Source: VXNE01 sp965261535 (GTDB lineage Bacteria > Pseudomonadota > Gammaproteobacteria > Pseudomonadales > Azotimanducaceae). From it: a stretch of 64,000 nucleotides of DNA. Below the pieces are notes generated by a model. It was not told the DNA's origin, ran no database searches, and saw only the letters and a program-made list of their open reading frames with translations. This document shows positions 16,879 to 26,022 of this stretch, piece after piece; positions within the stretch are counted from its first letter, which is position 1, and every line of letters starts with the position of its first letter. Position numbers and translations under genes: made by a program. The stretch spans positions 558,001 through 622,000 of the forward strand of contig OZ253469.1 of the NCBI GenBank assembly GCA_965261535.1, read 5' to 3'.

Positions 16879-17508
16879 ATGGAAACGATTGACATACCCG
16901 TTCGGTGCGAATGCGCCTCGGTGCGCGGGATCTTGCGCGAGGTTTCGCCATCCCGCGTCACGCGGGCGGTCTGCTATTGCGACGATTGCCAGGCCTTCGC
17001 CCACCATGTTGGCCACGCCGACGCCGTGCTGGACGAATATGGCGGCACGTCGATCTTGCAAGTTTCGCCCAGCCGCCTGACGATCACGGAAGGCGCGCGG
17101 CATCTCGCTTGCGTTCGTCTGACTGACGGCAACCTACTGCGCTGGTATGCCTCTTGCTGCGGGACGCCCATCGGCAATACGCCCGGCTCGTACAAATTTC
17201 ACTTCGTGGGTTTGATTCACGTTTGCCTGGATCTCGCCGCTCTGGAGGTGCCTGTCCATCAGGCACTTGGCCCCGTGAGGGCGCGCGCATTCCGAAAATT
17301 CGCCCTCGGCGACAACAGCGTCGTGATTGCCATGCCCGGCTCGATCATGCCTGTCGTGATCGGCGGTATGCGTCGAATGCTCGGCGCGCTCTTGACCGGC
17401 GACTACAAGTCGACGCCATTTTTCGATGATTCCGGCGTGCCCGTCTCGGCACCTCGCCGCCTGACCGAAGAGGAGTGCTCTCAACTGCCGCCGTACGCGA
17501 ACGCTTAA
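16879..17508 (+). CDS. GFA-like zinc-cysteine protein (DUF6151 type)
   Basis: 209 residues starting METIDIPVRCECASVRGILR. Cysteine pairs CEC (about 10-12), CYCDDC (32-37) and CCGTPIGN (about 93-96) are laid out as in the GFA/CENP-V zinc fold, best matching the longer DUF6151 branch, whose reaction is not established. GFA enzymes proper add glutathione to formaldehyde. The C-terminal half (VIAMPGSIMPVVIGGMRRML) is outside the core. It converges with a GST gene with a four-base overlap, which is suggestive of thiol chemistry but proves nothing. A second, short GFA protein is at 25.5 kb. Confidence 0.75.
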   Translation: METIDIPVRCECASVRGILREVSPSRVTRAVCYCDDCQAFAHHVGHADAVLDEYGGTSILQVSPSRLTITEGARHLACVRLTDGNLLRWYASCCGTPIGNTPGSYKFHFVGLIHVCLDLAALEVPVHQALGPVRARAFRKFALGDNSVVIAMPGSIMPVVIGGMRRMLGALLTGDYKSTPFFDDSGVPVSAPRRLTEEECSQLPPYANA

Positions 17509-18167
17509 CGCCTTGTTCGCGGCCCTCCCCGACCGCCGCGAGGACCGGCAACCCCACGCGTCCGCCGACTGCGCCAGCCCAATTCCAGCGTAGCCGCCGC
17601 CCGATAGGCCCGGCGTTCGAAACACCGCTCCATGTAACGTTGCAGCACGCGCGACTCGGGCAGCACGCCCAGAGCTCTCATGATGATGACGCTTCCGCCA
17701 ACCAGGACATCCGCAGCCGTGAATTGGTCCCCGACCAGCCACGGGCCGGGCTCCAGACCTTTCTCCAGCGTCTTGATCATCATGTCGAAATCGCCCCACC
17801 CATTGCCCCTGGGGTTTGTCTCGAATCCGCCGATTTTCTCGCTCACAGCGGGCTCGATGGCGCCCGGCCCATAGGTCATCCAGAACAGGTATGTGCCACG
17901 TCTCGGATCGTCGAGCTCCGGAGCGAGCGCTCCCATGGAGTACCGGTCCGCCAGATAGATGCAGATCGCGGCGGCGTCCGCCATCCTTACCTCGCCATCC
18001 TCAAGTGCTGGCACCTTGAGTAGTGGGCTTGCGGCGACGAATCCCGGGTCCTGTTTGGCAACAGGATCGCCCAGGTCGATGTACACGCGCTCATACACCA
18101 GGCCCGCCTCTTCCAGCATCCAGACCACCCGCGACGCCCGCGTACGTGGGCACCAGTAAACCTTCAA
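17505..18167 (-). CDS. Glutathione S-transferase family protein
   Basis: 220 residues. The thioredoxin-like N-terminal domain reads MKVYWCPRTRASRVVWMLEE, with SPLLKVPALEDGEVRMADAA supplying the cis-Pro and the glutathione-binding Glu/Ser-like ADAA turn. The helical C-terminal domain spans residues 88-200 (WLVGDQFTAADVLVGGSVII contains the conserved N-capping box). Such enzymes conjugate glutathione to electrophiles or act as reductases. The last 20 residues (RSRRTRGVAGPRGGRGGPR) are low-complexity and Arg/Gly-rich, an odd tail that overlaps the end of the converging gene. A start with good context at 18167 was kept. Confidence 0.85.
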   Translation of the reverse strand: MKVYWCPRTRASRVVWMLEEAGLVYERVYIDLGDPVAKQDPGFVAASPLLKVPALEDGEVRMADAAAICIYLADRYSMGALAPELDDPRRGTYLFWMTYGPGAIEPAVSEKIGGFETNPRGNGWGDFDMMIKTLEKGLEPGPWLVGDQFTAADVLVGGSVIIMRALGVLPESRVLQRYMERCFERRAYRAAATLELGWRSRRTRGVAGPRGGRGGPRTRR

Positions 18168-18189
18168 GGCGTTCTACCCATTGCCGACC

Positions 18190-18455
18190 TCACAGGACTA
18201 GTTTCGTTCGCCCCATGCCCCGAAAGCAAGTTCTTGCGGGAATCGCCCTAAAGACCGAGGGCTCGATGTACTTCTGACCTTCGGATTGGGTCTCGGTTCG
18301 CCAGCGACGGGCCTCGGTGGCGCGGTAGTCGGGATGCAACTCGAACTGGACAAACAGCCCGTCCTTGCCGTTCAGGATGCGTATTCGCTGACCGGTTCAC
18401 CGCATCCCGCCAGGTGGCAGGCCAGTGCCGCGACACCAGCCCACCAGCCAACGAT
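18190..18455 (-). pseudogene. Degraded gene, probably a beta-propeller phytase
   Basis: Directly behind the receptor stop, one frame reads VGWWAGVAALACHLAGCGEP, a lipoprotein-type signal, and stops at TGA. A second frame, opened by the shift, reads RILNGKDGLFVQFELHPDYR and then ATEARRWRTETQSEG before losing similarity and ending at 18190. NGKDG-x-F-x-Q and T-x-T-Q-x-EG are blocks I associate with beta-propeller phytases, which Gram-negatives often encode next to a TonB receptor. Only about 85 codons of what should be about 600 remain, in two frames. The identification rests on short motifs; that the stretch is a broken gene is more secure. Confidence 0.5.
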
Positions 18456-18456
18456 A

Positions 18457-21027
18457 TTACGGTTGATACCGAATGCCGAGGGCAAAGGTTCTGCCGTAGG
18501 TCTCGTACTGGGCGTTGTAGCGCCGCTCGCCGAAGTAGGCGTAGTACGGTTCGTCGCTCAGGTTGTTCGCATCGAAATATAGCTGCCACCTATCGCTGAC
18601 GAAGTACTTCACGCCCAGGTCAAGCTGCGTGTGTGCGTCCTGGAACACGTCGAAGGCCGGATCGTCGAGTTCCTCCAGCCCGATCAGTCGCTCGCTCTTG
18701 TGTGCCAGCGCGACACGGGCGCTAAGCCGCTCGGTCTCATAACCCAGGGAGAAGTTGGCCACAAAGTCCGCCTGGCGCGGCATGGGGATCTTCTCGTCGC
18801 GAAATGGAATCGTCGCCTCGCCGCTGGTCAACGTCACGTTGGCGCTGACGAGCAGGTTCCTCAACCAACCCGGCAGGCTTGACAACTGCTGCACCCAGGC
18901 GAGTTCCGCGCCCAGCAGCTTGGCGTTGTCGCCGTTGATGGGCTGGATGATCTCGGCGTAGTCCACCCGGTTGTTGCCGACAAACTGGCTGAAGTCGGTG
19001 ATGCTCGCGGTGTCCGCCAATACCACGAAATCTTCCAGGGCCTTGTAGTAGAGGCTTGCCGAAAGGAGCCCAACGTCCGCGCGGTAGTACTGGATGCTCA
19101 AATCGAAGTTATGCGCCCGCAACGGCTCGAGATCGGGATTGCCGACTTTGGCCTTCAGCGAGCTTCCGCCGAAATCCACCTTCCCGCCGGGGGCGAGGTC
19201 CCCGAATTTCGGCCGCGCCATCGTCTGATAGAGAGCCGCCCGCAGCAGCAGGTCGTCGCTGATCGCATAGCGCAAATTGACGCTGGGAAGGAGCCGCGCG
19301 TAGTCGGCCGCGAACGCGACAGGCGCCGCGACCGGATCACCATCGGCAGCAACATCGTCGTAGATCACCCGCATTCCCTCGGCTTCGAATGCCGTTCGTT
19401 CGTAGCGCACTCCGTAGACGATTCGCAGCGCATCGATGTCGAGGCGGTTCTTGATGAAGACCATGTCGACATCCTCGTTCATGCCGTAGTCGCCGCCGGT
19501 GGACGCCGCGAGCGTATCGTCGTGTTTCAATTCGAAGCCGGCCAGGTTGCTCGCGATGAAACGGTCGACAGCATCTCCCGACACGCCGAGTCCGAACGCG
19601 CCCTGGCTGTAGTCGACGGTGTCCAACGCGAACATCGCAAGCGTCGGATCACCGGGGAATCCATCAAATATCCCGATATCGATATCGTTGGACTTCTCGC
19701 GGCGGCGGAACCTGGCACCCGCTTCCACGTAGCCCTGCATCCATTGCGTATCGAAGTCACGTCTCAAATCGATCCTGAAACTGTGCTCCACATCCTCGGT
19801 CAAGTTGTCCTGGATGATGATTTCCTTCAAATCGTAGGCTCCAGCGTCAAGCGTGGCGGGGGCCATGAACAGCGCCGGCATCTCGCCGTGGCTCGTGTAG
19901 CCGAGCTCGACTTCTTTAATCTCGAATTCCGTATCGCGATGATCGGGCTCCGCCTCGCTCGCTTTCGAATAGCCGACCCCGTATTTCAGATTCCACTGGT
20001 TGAACGTCTGCTCGCCGCCGGCGCTGACCGACAGGATCTTCTGCTCTTCGTAGCGGTCCTTCAGCTCCTTCTGCAAGGAGGCGCCGCCCCAAGTGGCGAA
20101 GCCTTCGCCGCCCTTGATCGCATGGCCTTTGTCGAACTTGAACTCGTTGCGTGTGCGGTACTCCTGCTCGGAAACCGAACGGAATAGCGTACGCAGGTAC
20201 CAGCGTCCTTCGCCGTCCGGTCGATAGTCGAAATTGGTAGCCACGCCAAGCCTTTCGCGGTTCACCACATAGTCACGTTGCTCGATTTCTTCCGCGCCCT
20301 TGAACTCGACGCTGTCTTCACGCTCGAGGTCGTCGAACCATCCACCGTCCGTTTGGATGTTCTCCGACCCGAAGTCGCGGTCGAACCACGACACCGCCGC
20401 CGCAATGCCGAAGTTGTCCTCGTCGTCGCCGAGCGTGAAAAGATCGGAGTAGGTGAACGCGAGTTTCGGACTCATTTCGCCCTGCAGCGGGTTTGCGCTT
20501 GCGTGCGCGTTGGCGCTCAGTTTGCGGCCAGGCGAATCGAAGGCGGAGGCGCTCCGCAGCGCCTGGGCCACATTCCGATCGGGAAGCTGGCCAACATCGG
20601 TCTCCGAAACGATGAACACGATTCCATCCGCAGCGCGTTGCTGGTTAAGCGCGGCCGCGATGCTCGCCGTCTGCTTGCCGTAGACCACCATTTCCTCCAG
20701 GGGTCTGGAGAACGCCACCACGTGGCACGTCGTCTCACCGTCCCGCACGTCGATGCGGGTGCTGTAGGGCGAAAACCCGATGTAGTTGACCGTCAGATCG
20801 TAGCTACCGGCCGGCGCGGAAGCGAAGACGAAGCGGCCATCGGCCGGAGTGACGACTTCGAGTTTCAATTCGTCAATTCGGACCACCGCCCCCTTGAGAT
20901 AGGCGCCACCGGACGACGACGAAACCTGGCCCTCGATTCGGCCAGATGCCCAAGCGGACGCGTATGCCCAAACCGAGAGTGCCGACAACAATAAGACAAA
21001 CCCGCCCGAACGAGATGCGCGGCCCAT
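18457..21027 (-). CDS. TonB-dependent receptor with most of the plug deleted
   Basis: 856 residues from the ATG at 21027 (GGGGA five bases upstream). The order begins with a signal peptide and a carboxypeptidase-regulatory-like beta domain (GRIEGQVSSSSGGAYLKGAV to IDVRDGETTC), then the TonB-box region LEEMVVYGKQTASIAAALNQ and the plug start VGQLPDRNVAQALR. It then jumps straight to SASAFDSPGRKLSANAH, which in relatives follows the end of the plug. About 75-80 residues including the RGL-type and GGxINI motifs are absent at base 20550, with the frame kept. The barrel is full (DNFGIAAAVSWFDRDFGSEN to GRTFALGIRYQP). Without a plug the channel should be non-gated or non-functional. It is probably decaying together with the phytase-like relic downstream. 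Confidence 0.8.
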   Translation of the reverse strand: MGRASRSGGFVLLLSALSVWAYASAWASGRIEGQVSSSSGGAYLKGAVVRIDELKLEVVTPADGRFVFASAPAGSYDLTVNYIGFSPYSTRIDVRDGETTCHVVAFSRPLEEMVVYGKQTASIAAALNQQRAADGIVFIVSETDVGQLPDRNVAQALRSASAFDSPGRKLSANAHASANPLQGEMSPKLAFTYSDLFTLGDDEDNFGIAAAVSWFDRDFGSENIQTDGGWFDDLEREDSVEFKGAEEIEQRDYVVNRERLGVATNFDYRPDGEGRWYLRTLFRSVSEQEYRTRNEFKFDKGHAIKGGEGFATWGGASLQKELKDRYEEQKILSVSAGGEQTFNQWNLKYGVGYSKASEAEPDHRDTEFEIKEVELGYTSHGEMPALFMAPATLDAGAYDLKEIIIQDNLTEDVEHSFRIDLRRDFDTQWMQGYVEAGARFRRREKSNDIDIGIFDGFPGDPTLAMFALDTVDYSQGAFGLGVSGDAVDRFIASNLAGFELKHDDTLAASTGGDYGMNEDVDMVFIKNRLDIDALRIVYGVRYERTAFEAEGMRVIYDDVAADGDPVAAPVAFAADYARLLPSVNLRYAISDDLLLRAALYQTMARPKFGDLAPGGKVDFGGSSLKAKVGNPDLEPLRAHNFDLSIQYYRADVGLLSASLYYKALEDFVVLADTASITDFSQFVGNNRVDYAEIIQPINGDNAKLLGAELAWVQQLSSLPGWLRNLLVSANVTLTSGEATIPFRDEKIPMPRQADFVANFSLGYETERLSARVALAHKSERLIGLEELDDPAFDVFQDAHTQLDLGVKYFVSDRWQLYFDANNLSDEPYYAYFGERRYNAQYETYGRTFALGIRYQP

Positions 21028-21116
21028 ATGAATCCCCGAGAACTGAATCACGCCAATTTACGCGTAGCGCGTGACAGAATTGTGACGGGGGGCGTGGTTT
21101 GAAACAAGGAAGAAAG

Positions 21117-21905
21117 ATGGACGTTCGAAACAAGATCGCCGTGGTGACCGGTGCCGGTTCCGGCATCGGGCGCGCGCTGGCGGAACGGTTGGCGAGAGAA
21201 GGCGCCAAGGCGGTGGTATGCGCGGACCAGAATGTCGACACCGCCGAAGAAACCGCGCGCAGCCTCGACGGCGTCGGCTCCGCCGCCAGCGTGGATGTGA
21301 GCGACGAAGCGGCGGTCAATGCGTTGGTCGAACAGACCGAGCGGTCGTGCGGCGGTATCGACATTCTGGTGTCCAACGCGGGATACAACCTCCCGAGCGG
21401 GCTCGAACTCCCGACAGCGGAGTGGGAGCGAATGATGCGTGTGCATACCTGGTCGCATCTGGCCGCGGCGCGCGCCGCGTTGCCGGGCATGATCCGGCGC
21501 GGGGGCGGATACCTGCTGAACACCGCCTCCGCGGCCGGGTTGCTGACCCAGATGGAGTCCGCCTCCTATGCCGTTTCAAAGCACGCGGCGGTGGCGCTGG
21601 CCGAGTGGATCGCCATCAACCACTACGATGACGGTATCCGGGTGTCGGTCCTCTGCCCGCAGGCGGTGCGCACGAACATCGCCGCCAATCAACCTGACGC
21701 CGACGATCCGTCGAACCCGGCCAACCTCGACGGCGTGCTGGAACCCGATGAAGTCGCCGACGCGTGTCTCGAAGCGATCCGCGAGGAGCGGTTTCTCGTC
21801 TTGCCCCACCCGGAAGTCGCAACCTACTTCCAGCGCAAGGCGAGCGACTATGATCGCTGGCTTCGGGGGATGCGGCGGTTCAAGTCACGCCTCGAGGCGC
21901 GGTAG
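21117..21905 (+). CDS. Short-chain dehydrogenase/reductase
   Basis: 262 residues from the ATG at 21117, with AAGGAAG six bases upstream. Rossmann cofactor motif TGAGSGIG at 11-18, structural NAG at 87-89, catalytic Ser138, Tyr151 and Lys155 (SYAVSK), and the CPQAVRTNI loop. The usual active-site Asn in strand 4/helix 4 (VN) is His here (RVHTWSHLAAAR), a change sometimes seen in subfamilies. An NAD(P)-dependent alcohol or hydroxyacid oxidoreductase of unknown substrate. It is flanked by divergent and convergent receptors, so it is probably expressed alone. It is a candidate for the missing dehydrogenase of the tetronate-like pathway, though only by guess. Confidence 0.88.
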   Translation: MDVRNKIAVVTGAGSGIGRALAERLAREGAKAVVCADQNVDTAEETARSLDGVGSAASVDVSDEAAVNALVEQTERSCGGIDILVSNAGYNLPSGLELPTAEWERMMRVHTWSHLAAARAALPGMIRRGGGYLLNTASAAGLLTQMESASYAVSKHAAVALAEWIAINHYDDGIRVSVLCPQAVRTNIAANQPDADDPSNPANLDGVLEPDEVADACLEAIREERFLVLPHPEVATYFQRKASDYDRWLRGMRRFKSRLEAR

Positions 21906-21925
21906 TTCCCGACAAGAGACTGCGA

Positions 21926-24460
21926 TCACAGGCCGAAACCATAGCTTAGCCTGAGGTACCCAAATCGACCGGCCAGTCCATAGGGCGTATCCGTCGGATA
22001 GCGGATGCCCCACAGAATGTTCGACAGGTGCGTCTTGTCGAGCTCGGTCGGCAACTGGTCAAACAGGTTGTTGACACCAAGCGCCGCCTGGAAGGCACCG
22101 CGTTCGAGCCACGCCTGAAAATCTACGGTACTGGCGGGCTCCACGGTCACCATGCCCGTGTCCAGCGGATGCTGAGTCGTCTCGCCGAAGTGATTCATGC
22201 GAAGCAGCGCGCCCCAGGCGTCGTGACGCCAGTCGGCGCTGACGCTCGCCTGTGTGCGGGGTTGTCCGTGTTGCAGGAGATCCGCGCCCCAACCACCGAA
22301 ATAGTCGTCGAAACTCAATCCGGCCGGCGCGCCGGCAGGCATGTTCTGATCGGTGATCTCGGTCTTGTTGGAATGGACGTTCGCCGAAAGCCACAGGTAG
22401 CCGCCGGCGGCAGACACGCCCCAGGATGCCGAGATATCGACGGCCCGGGTGCGCGTGTTCACACCGTTGAAAAAGAACGCGGCAGTCGCCACCTGCTCGG
22501 CATCGCAAGCAGGAATGCCAGCGCAACCGATCGCCTGGGAACGCACCACCCGGTCCTCGATGTCCGTACCGTACAAGTCCGCCGTGATTCTCATGTTCAT
22601 CTCCGGCCACCGGCCCACGATGCCCGCGCTCCAGTTGCTGGCCGTTTCATGTTCCAGCGCGTCGACGCCAAAGGCCCGCGCAACGGGATGGCCCTCGTTG
22701 GCAGAGAACGTCGTCGTCAGACCGGTGTCGCTGCCGACGAACAGGATGGAGTTGAAGCGGCGCTGAGAGAGGCTCGGCGCCCGGAAACCCGTTGACACGG
22801 CGCCCCGCAGCGCAACGCTGTCAGTCAACTCCAGGCGAGCGGTGAGTTTGCCGGTGGCCTGTGCACCCGCGTCGCTGTAGTCCTCGGTCCGCAGCGCCGC
22901 CCCCAACGAGATGGCGTCGGCAAGCCGGCTCTCCAACTCAACGTACGCCGCCCGGCTGCGGCGACCATCCTCGCTCAATTGTGCATTGCGCGGGCTGTAG
23001 CCGGGGTAACCCTGGAATCCGCAGGCGGCGACCACGCCTTCGATCGGCGTGCCGTCTGGAGCGACCGCGAACGCGCTGAAGTTGGCTACGTGGGGTAGCC
23101 CGCAGGACCACGACGCCTCGTCACCCGCCTTCTGGCGATAGCTCTCGTCACGGTGCTCAAGACCTCCGGCGACGGCGGTCAAGAGTTGGTGGTCGAATGT
23201 CCGGCGAACTTCCACGTTGGTCGTGCGCTGGTCGAACTCGATGCCGCCGCTATCGCCCGACAGCGGGCCCGCGTTGGCGACTATGTCAGCGATGCTCGCG
23301 CCCGGATTGCGCTCCAGGTAGTAGGCACCGACCGAGGCGTTGATCGTATCGGAGGCGCTGAAGTCGAAGTTGTTCCGGCCATACGCGACACTCAGGTCCA
23401 CTTCCCAGTCGCCGACGGGGCCGCGCCAACCGACCGCGACCGATATGTCGCTGATCTCGGACTCCTCGTAGGGGAGAAACCCGTCGGGATACACGGGGTG
23501 GGCGTTGCGTTCGTGGAAGTTGATGAAGTTCGGCAGTACGAAGTCCCAGGTTTCGTCGCCGGTTTCGATGCCCTGCCAATAGTTGTAGCGGAACCGGTAG
23601 GCGCCGCTGGAACGTCCCTCGCGACTTGAAGCGCCGCCGAAGGCATAGACTTCGGCCGCGTCGCCGACGGGCAAGGCGGCATTCACAAACAGCGTCTGAC
23701 CCTCGTGAGAAGGTGAGCTGGATACGATGAGTTCTTCCTGATAGTCGGGATCGTGCCCGCCATTGCCACCGTTGCGCCGCAACGCGTCGCTGTCATACCA
23801 CTCGCCGGTCACATTCAGGAAACCGTGGGCACCGAGGGAAATCCCGCCGTTGAACGACGCGCCGAAGCGCGCGCCGCCCGCCCCCGCCGTAGCGCCGCCG
23901 TGGACGACGAGTTCGCCGCCGGTGTCTTCCTTCAGCGCGAGATTGATGACGCCCGCGATGGCATCGGAACCGTATTGCGCCGCGGCGCCGTCGCGCAGGA
24001 CCTCGACGCGGGCAACGGCGACCGCCGGTATGGCACGCAGATCGGTACCGCCGGTGCCGTAGCCAATCACGCCGTCAAGCACACGAATCCACGCCATGCT
24101 GTGACGGCGCTTGCCGTTGACAAGCACCAGGGTCTGGTCCGGTGCCAGACCACGCAGCGTCGCGGCATTGAGCAGGGCGCCGTCGCCCACGGAAAGGCGC
24201 GTGTAGTTGAAAGACGGCGCCAGTTTGGTCAGTGCCGCGCCAAGATCGATCTCGCCGGTGCGGTCGAGGTCGAGGCTGTGGTGCACATCCACCGGCACCG
24301 GCAACTCGTCGGCCTGGCTCTCCGGGCGGGCGCGGCTGCCTATGACAACCACCTCCTCGATGCTCCGAGCGCTCTCCTGCACAGTTCCCGTGTCCTGTCC
24401 ATGCACCGGGATCGTGAACGCGGCCAGGATGCAAGCCAAATAAAGGGAACACTTCATCAT
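21926..24460 (-). CDS. TonB-dependent receptor without STN domain
   Basis: 844 residues. Signal peptide MMKCSLYLACILAAFTIPVH, TonB box region RSIEEVVVIGSRARPESQAD, plug blocks LRGLAPDQTLVLVNGKRRH and DGAAAQYGSDAIAGVINLAL, and a barrel ending GRFGYLRLSYGFGL. GGGGAG lies seven bases before the ATG. It resembles the large siderophore/vitamin-like receptor group with long plug, and has several Cys in extracellular loops (SCGLPHVANF, AACGFQGYPGYS, AIGCAGIPACDAEQ). It converges with the SDR with 20 bases between. No regulator genes are attached. The imported compound is unknown; its position at the head of the catabolic island makes a role there possible. Confidence 0.9.
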   Translation of the reverse strand: MMKCSLYLACILAAFTIPVHGQDTGTVQESARSIEEVVVIGSRARPESQADELPVPVDVHHSLDLDRTGEIDLGAALTKLAPSFNYTRLSVGDGALLNAATLRGLAPDQTLVLVNGKRRHSMAWIRVLDGVIGYGTGGTDLRAIPAVAVARVEVLRDGAAAQYGSDAIAGVINLALKEDTGGELVVHGGATAGAGGARFGASFNGGISLGAHGFLNVTGEWYDSDALRRNGGNGGHDPDYQEELIVSSSPSHEGQTLFVNAALPVGDAAEVYAFGGASSREGRSSGAYRFRYNYWQGIETGDETWDFVLPNFINFHERNAHPVYPDGFLPYEESEISDISVAVGWRGPVGDWEVDLSVAYGRNNFDFSASDTINASVGAYYLERNPGASIADIVANAGPLSGDSGGIEFDQRTTNVEVRRTFDHQLLTAVAGGLEHRDESYRQKAGDEASWSCGLPHVANFSAFAVAPDGTPIEGVVAACGFQGYPGYSPRNAQLSEDGRRSRAAYVELESRLADAISLGAALRTEDYSDAGAQATGKLTARLELTDSVALRGAVSTGFRAPSLSQRRFNSILFVGSDTGLTTTFSANEGHPVARAFGVDALEHETASNWSAGIVGRWPEMNMRITADLYGTDIEDRVVRSQAIGCAGIPACDAEQVATAAFFFNGVNTRTRAVDISASWGVSAAGGYLWLSANVHSNKTEITDQNMPAGAPAGLSFDDYFGGWGADLLQHGQPRTQASVSADWRHDAWGALLRMNHFGETTQHPLDTGMVTVEPASTVDFQAWLERGAFQAALGVNNLFDQLPTELDKTHLSNILWGIRYPTDTPYGLAGRFGYLRLSYGFGL

Positions 24461-24571
24461 GCGAATTCTCCCCTTGAGGCAACACCTGGAGTATGCGCCT
24501 GGGCAGCATCGAACGCGCGGCAGTTGAACAATACCTTATGGTGATCCGGCGGCTCGCCGCCGTCGGGCTTA

Positions 24572-25417
24572 TCAGGGAGCGACCGCCTCAAAGCCCAGGT
24601 GTTCGACGAGCCAGGCTTTGAGCGGCACGTCTTCGTCGCTCGGCGACGTGTAGCCGAAGCCGCCGGTTGGGCTGGCGCCCAGCAACTGGCGACGGATCGG
24701 ATCGACAGAGGCCAGGTAGCGGTCCACGGTCATGTCGTCCCGGGGACGCAGCCAGCGGTAGCTGTAGCCGAAAAAGGCCACCTTGCGCGTGACATTCGAG
24801 CGGTTGCGTCCGCCCGCGTGCCACAGGCGGCGGTCAAAGAAGACGGCATCGCCCGGGGCCGCGCATATTGGAGTCGCCTCCGGGTGTTCTTCACTTTCGT
24901 CGGCAGGAAACTCCGTCTCGCGGAGATGGCTTCCAGGGACAAAGTGAAAGTTCCCTCGATCGACCTCCGATGTGTCGGTCAAAAAGAAACCCACCTTGAG
25001 GGATACCCTCGGGCGCGGGCTCCCCTCCAGATCCAGGTTCAGGCGACCGCTGTCCTGGTGCCAGCCAATGCGCCTGGACTTCGACCGGTAGTCCTCGGGC
25101 AGCGGCGGCGAGACCATGACGTGGCTGTGATAGAGCTGGATGTGCCAGCCGAGAATGTCGATGACCTTCGCGATGGTCTTCGGCCAGTCCAGGAGTTCGA
25201 GAAACGCATCGTCGTAGCCGATACAGTCGAGATGGTTGATCGGTCGAGTATCAGCTCCGCCGAGCGGCCGATTCTCCGCGTCCAGCCGATCCGCCGCGTC
25301 CGCCAGACGGGTCACCAAGCCCGGCGGCAGCGCGTTCCTGACGATGAAGCAACCCCGCTCGTCGAATTGCCGACGCTCCTCGGAAGTCAGACGGTGGTTA
25401 AGACATGCGGCATCCAT
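24572..25417 (-). CDS. PhyH-family Fe(II)/2-oxoglutarate dioxygenase 1
   Basis: 281 residues from the ATG at 25417; a GTG at 25453 is possible. PhyH proteins hydroxylate unactivated carbon, or cleave by it, using Fe(II), oxygen and 2-oxoglutarate. The facial triad is visible as WHQDSGR (His and Asp) and the distal His in LWHAGGRNRSNVTRK, whose Arg binds 2-oxoglutarate. FFLTDTSEVDRGNFHFVPGS is the usual core strand pair. The N-terminal ERGCFIVRNALPPGLVTRL is the typical entry helix. It is separated from the receptor by 111 bases and may be the first enzyme gene of the island, though orientation puts it after the GFA gene. Confidence 0.9.
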   Translation of the reverse strand: MDAACLNHRLTSEERRQFDERGCFIVRNALPPGLVTRLADAADRLDAENRPLGGADTRPINHLDCIGYDDAFLELLDWPKTIAKVIDILGWHIQLYHSHVMVSPPLPEDYRSKSRRIGWHQDSGRLNLDLEGSPRPRVSLKVGFFLTDTSEVDRGNFHFVPGSHLRETEFPADESEEHPEATPICAAPGDAVFFDRRLWHAGGRNRSNVTRKVAFFGYSYRWLRPRDDMTVDRYLASVDPIRRQLLGASPTGGFGYTSPSDEDVPLKAWLVEHLGFEAVAP

Positions 25418-25476
25418 TGACCACAGTGTAAGGTCGCTCCGGACGCTTTGCACCGCCTCCGACTATCCAGCCAATC

Positions 25477-25875
25477 CTAGGACTTCAGTAGTTCCGCTTC
25501 CGTAAACCGGGAATGATCTCCGGCAAGGCTGTAACCTTCCGGCTTCGCATCAATGTAAATCTCGCCAACAAGCTCGAAACCCGACTGATCGTCGAAGGTG
25601 CCCAACCAGAGGATTGGCGTCCCGCTAGGTTTCATGCGATAGAAAAGGTTGGTTCCGCACCGCACGCAGAATGCCCGCTCCGCCCACGAGGACGAGTCGT
25701 ACCGGCGGATGTTTTCCTCGCCCCGGAACTCGACGCCGCCCGCGTGAACCGCGAATGCGGGGCCGCCTGACCAACGCCGGCACATGCCGCAGTGGCACGC
25801 CTTGTATTTCTTCTCCACGTCCTGGGCCGTGTAGGTTACGGCGCCGCAAAGACAGCGCCCGGTCATTTCAGGCAT
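25477..25875 (-). CDS. GFA-family zinc protein
   Basis: 132 residues of the compact GFA/Mss4-like fold. All cysteine sets are present: CLCG near 8-11, CHCGMC near 27-32, and CVRCGTN near 70-76, with GRCLCGAVTYTAQDVEK the family opening. Members include glutathione-dependent formaldehyde-activating enzyme, but many have other or unknown roles. Formaldehyde is a product of oxidative demethylation by Fe/2OG oxygenases, and this gene sits 59 bases upstream of one, so a detoxifying role is attractive but unproven. It diverges from the sulfatase at 26023, with 147 bases between holding both promoters. Confidence 0.8.
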   Translation of the reverse strand: MPEMTGRCLCGAVTYTAQDVEKKYKACHCGMCRRWSGGPAFAVHAGGVEFRGEENIRRYDSSSWAERAFCVRCGTNLFYRMKPSGTPILWLGTFDDQSGFELVGEIYIDAKPEGYSLAGDHSRFTEAELLKS

Positions 25876-26022
25876 TGGAATCCCTCAAGTGATCACACAG
25901 GTTGCTAGACTTTCAATGATGCCACCAGGACCGCGGGTACTGCGCGCCCGACGTCGTTGTGTCTGGACATCCCGGTGGATATCGGGTGATGGTGTTGGGG
26001 CCACGCACATGGGAACAAGAGA

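Noticed and set aside
16619..16951. 110-codon minus-strand frame over the intergenic region upstream of the lipoprotein
   Set aside because: Rich in Arg and Pro with no recognisable motif, and antisense to the PIN remnant; not supported as a gene.
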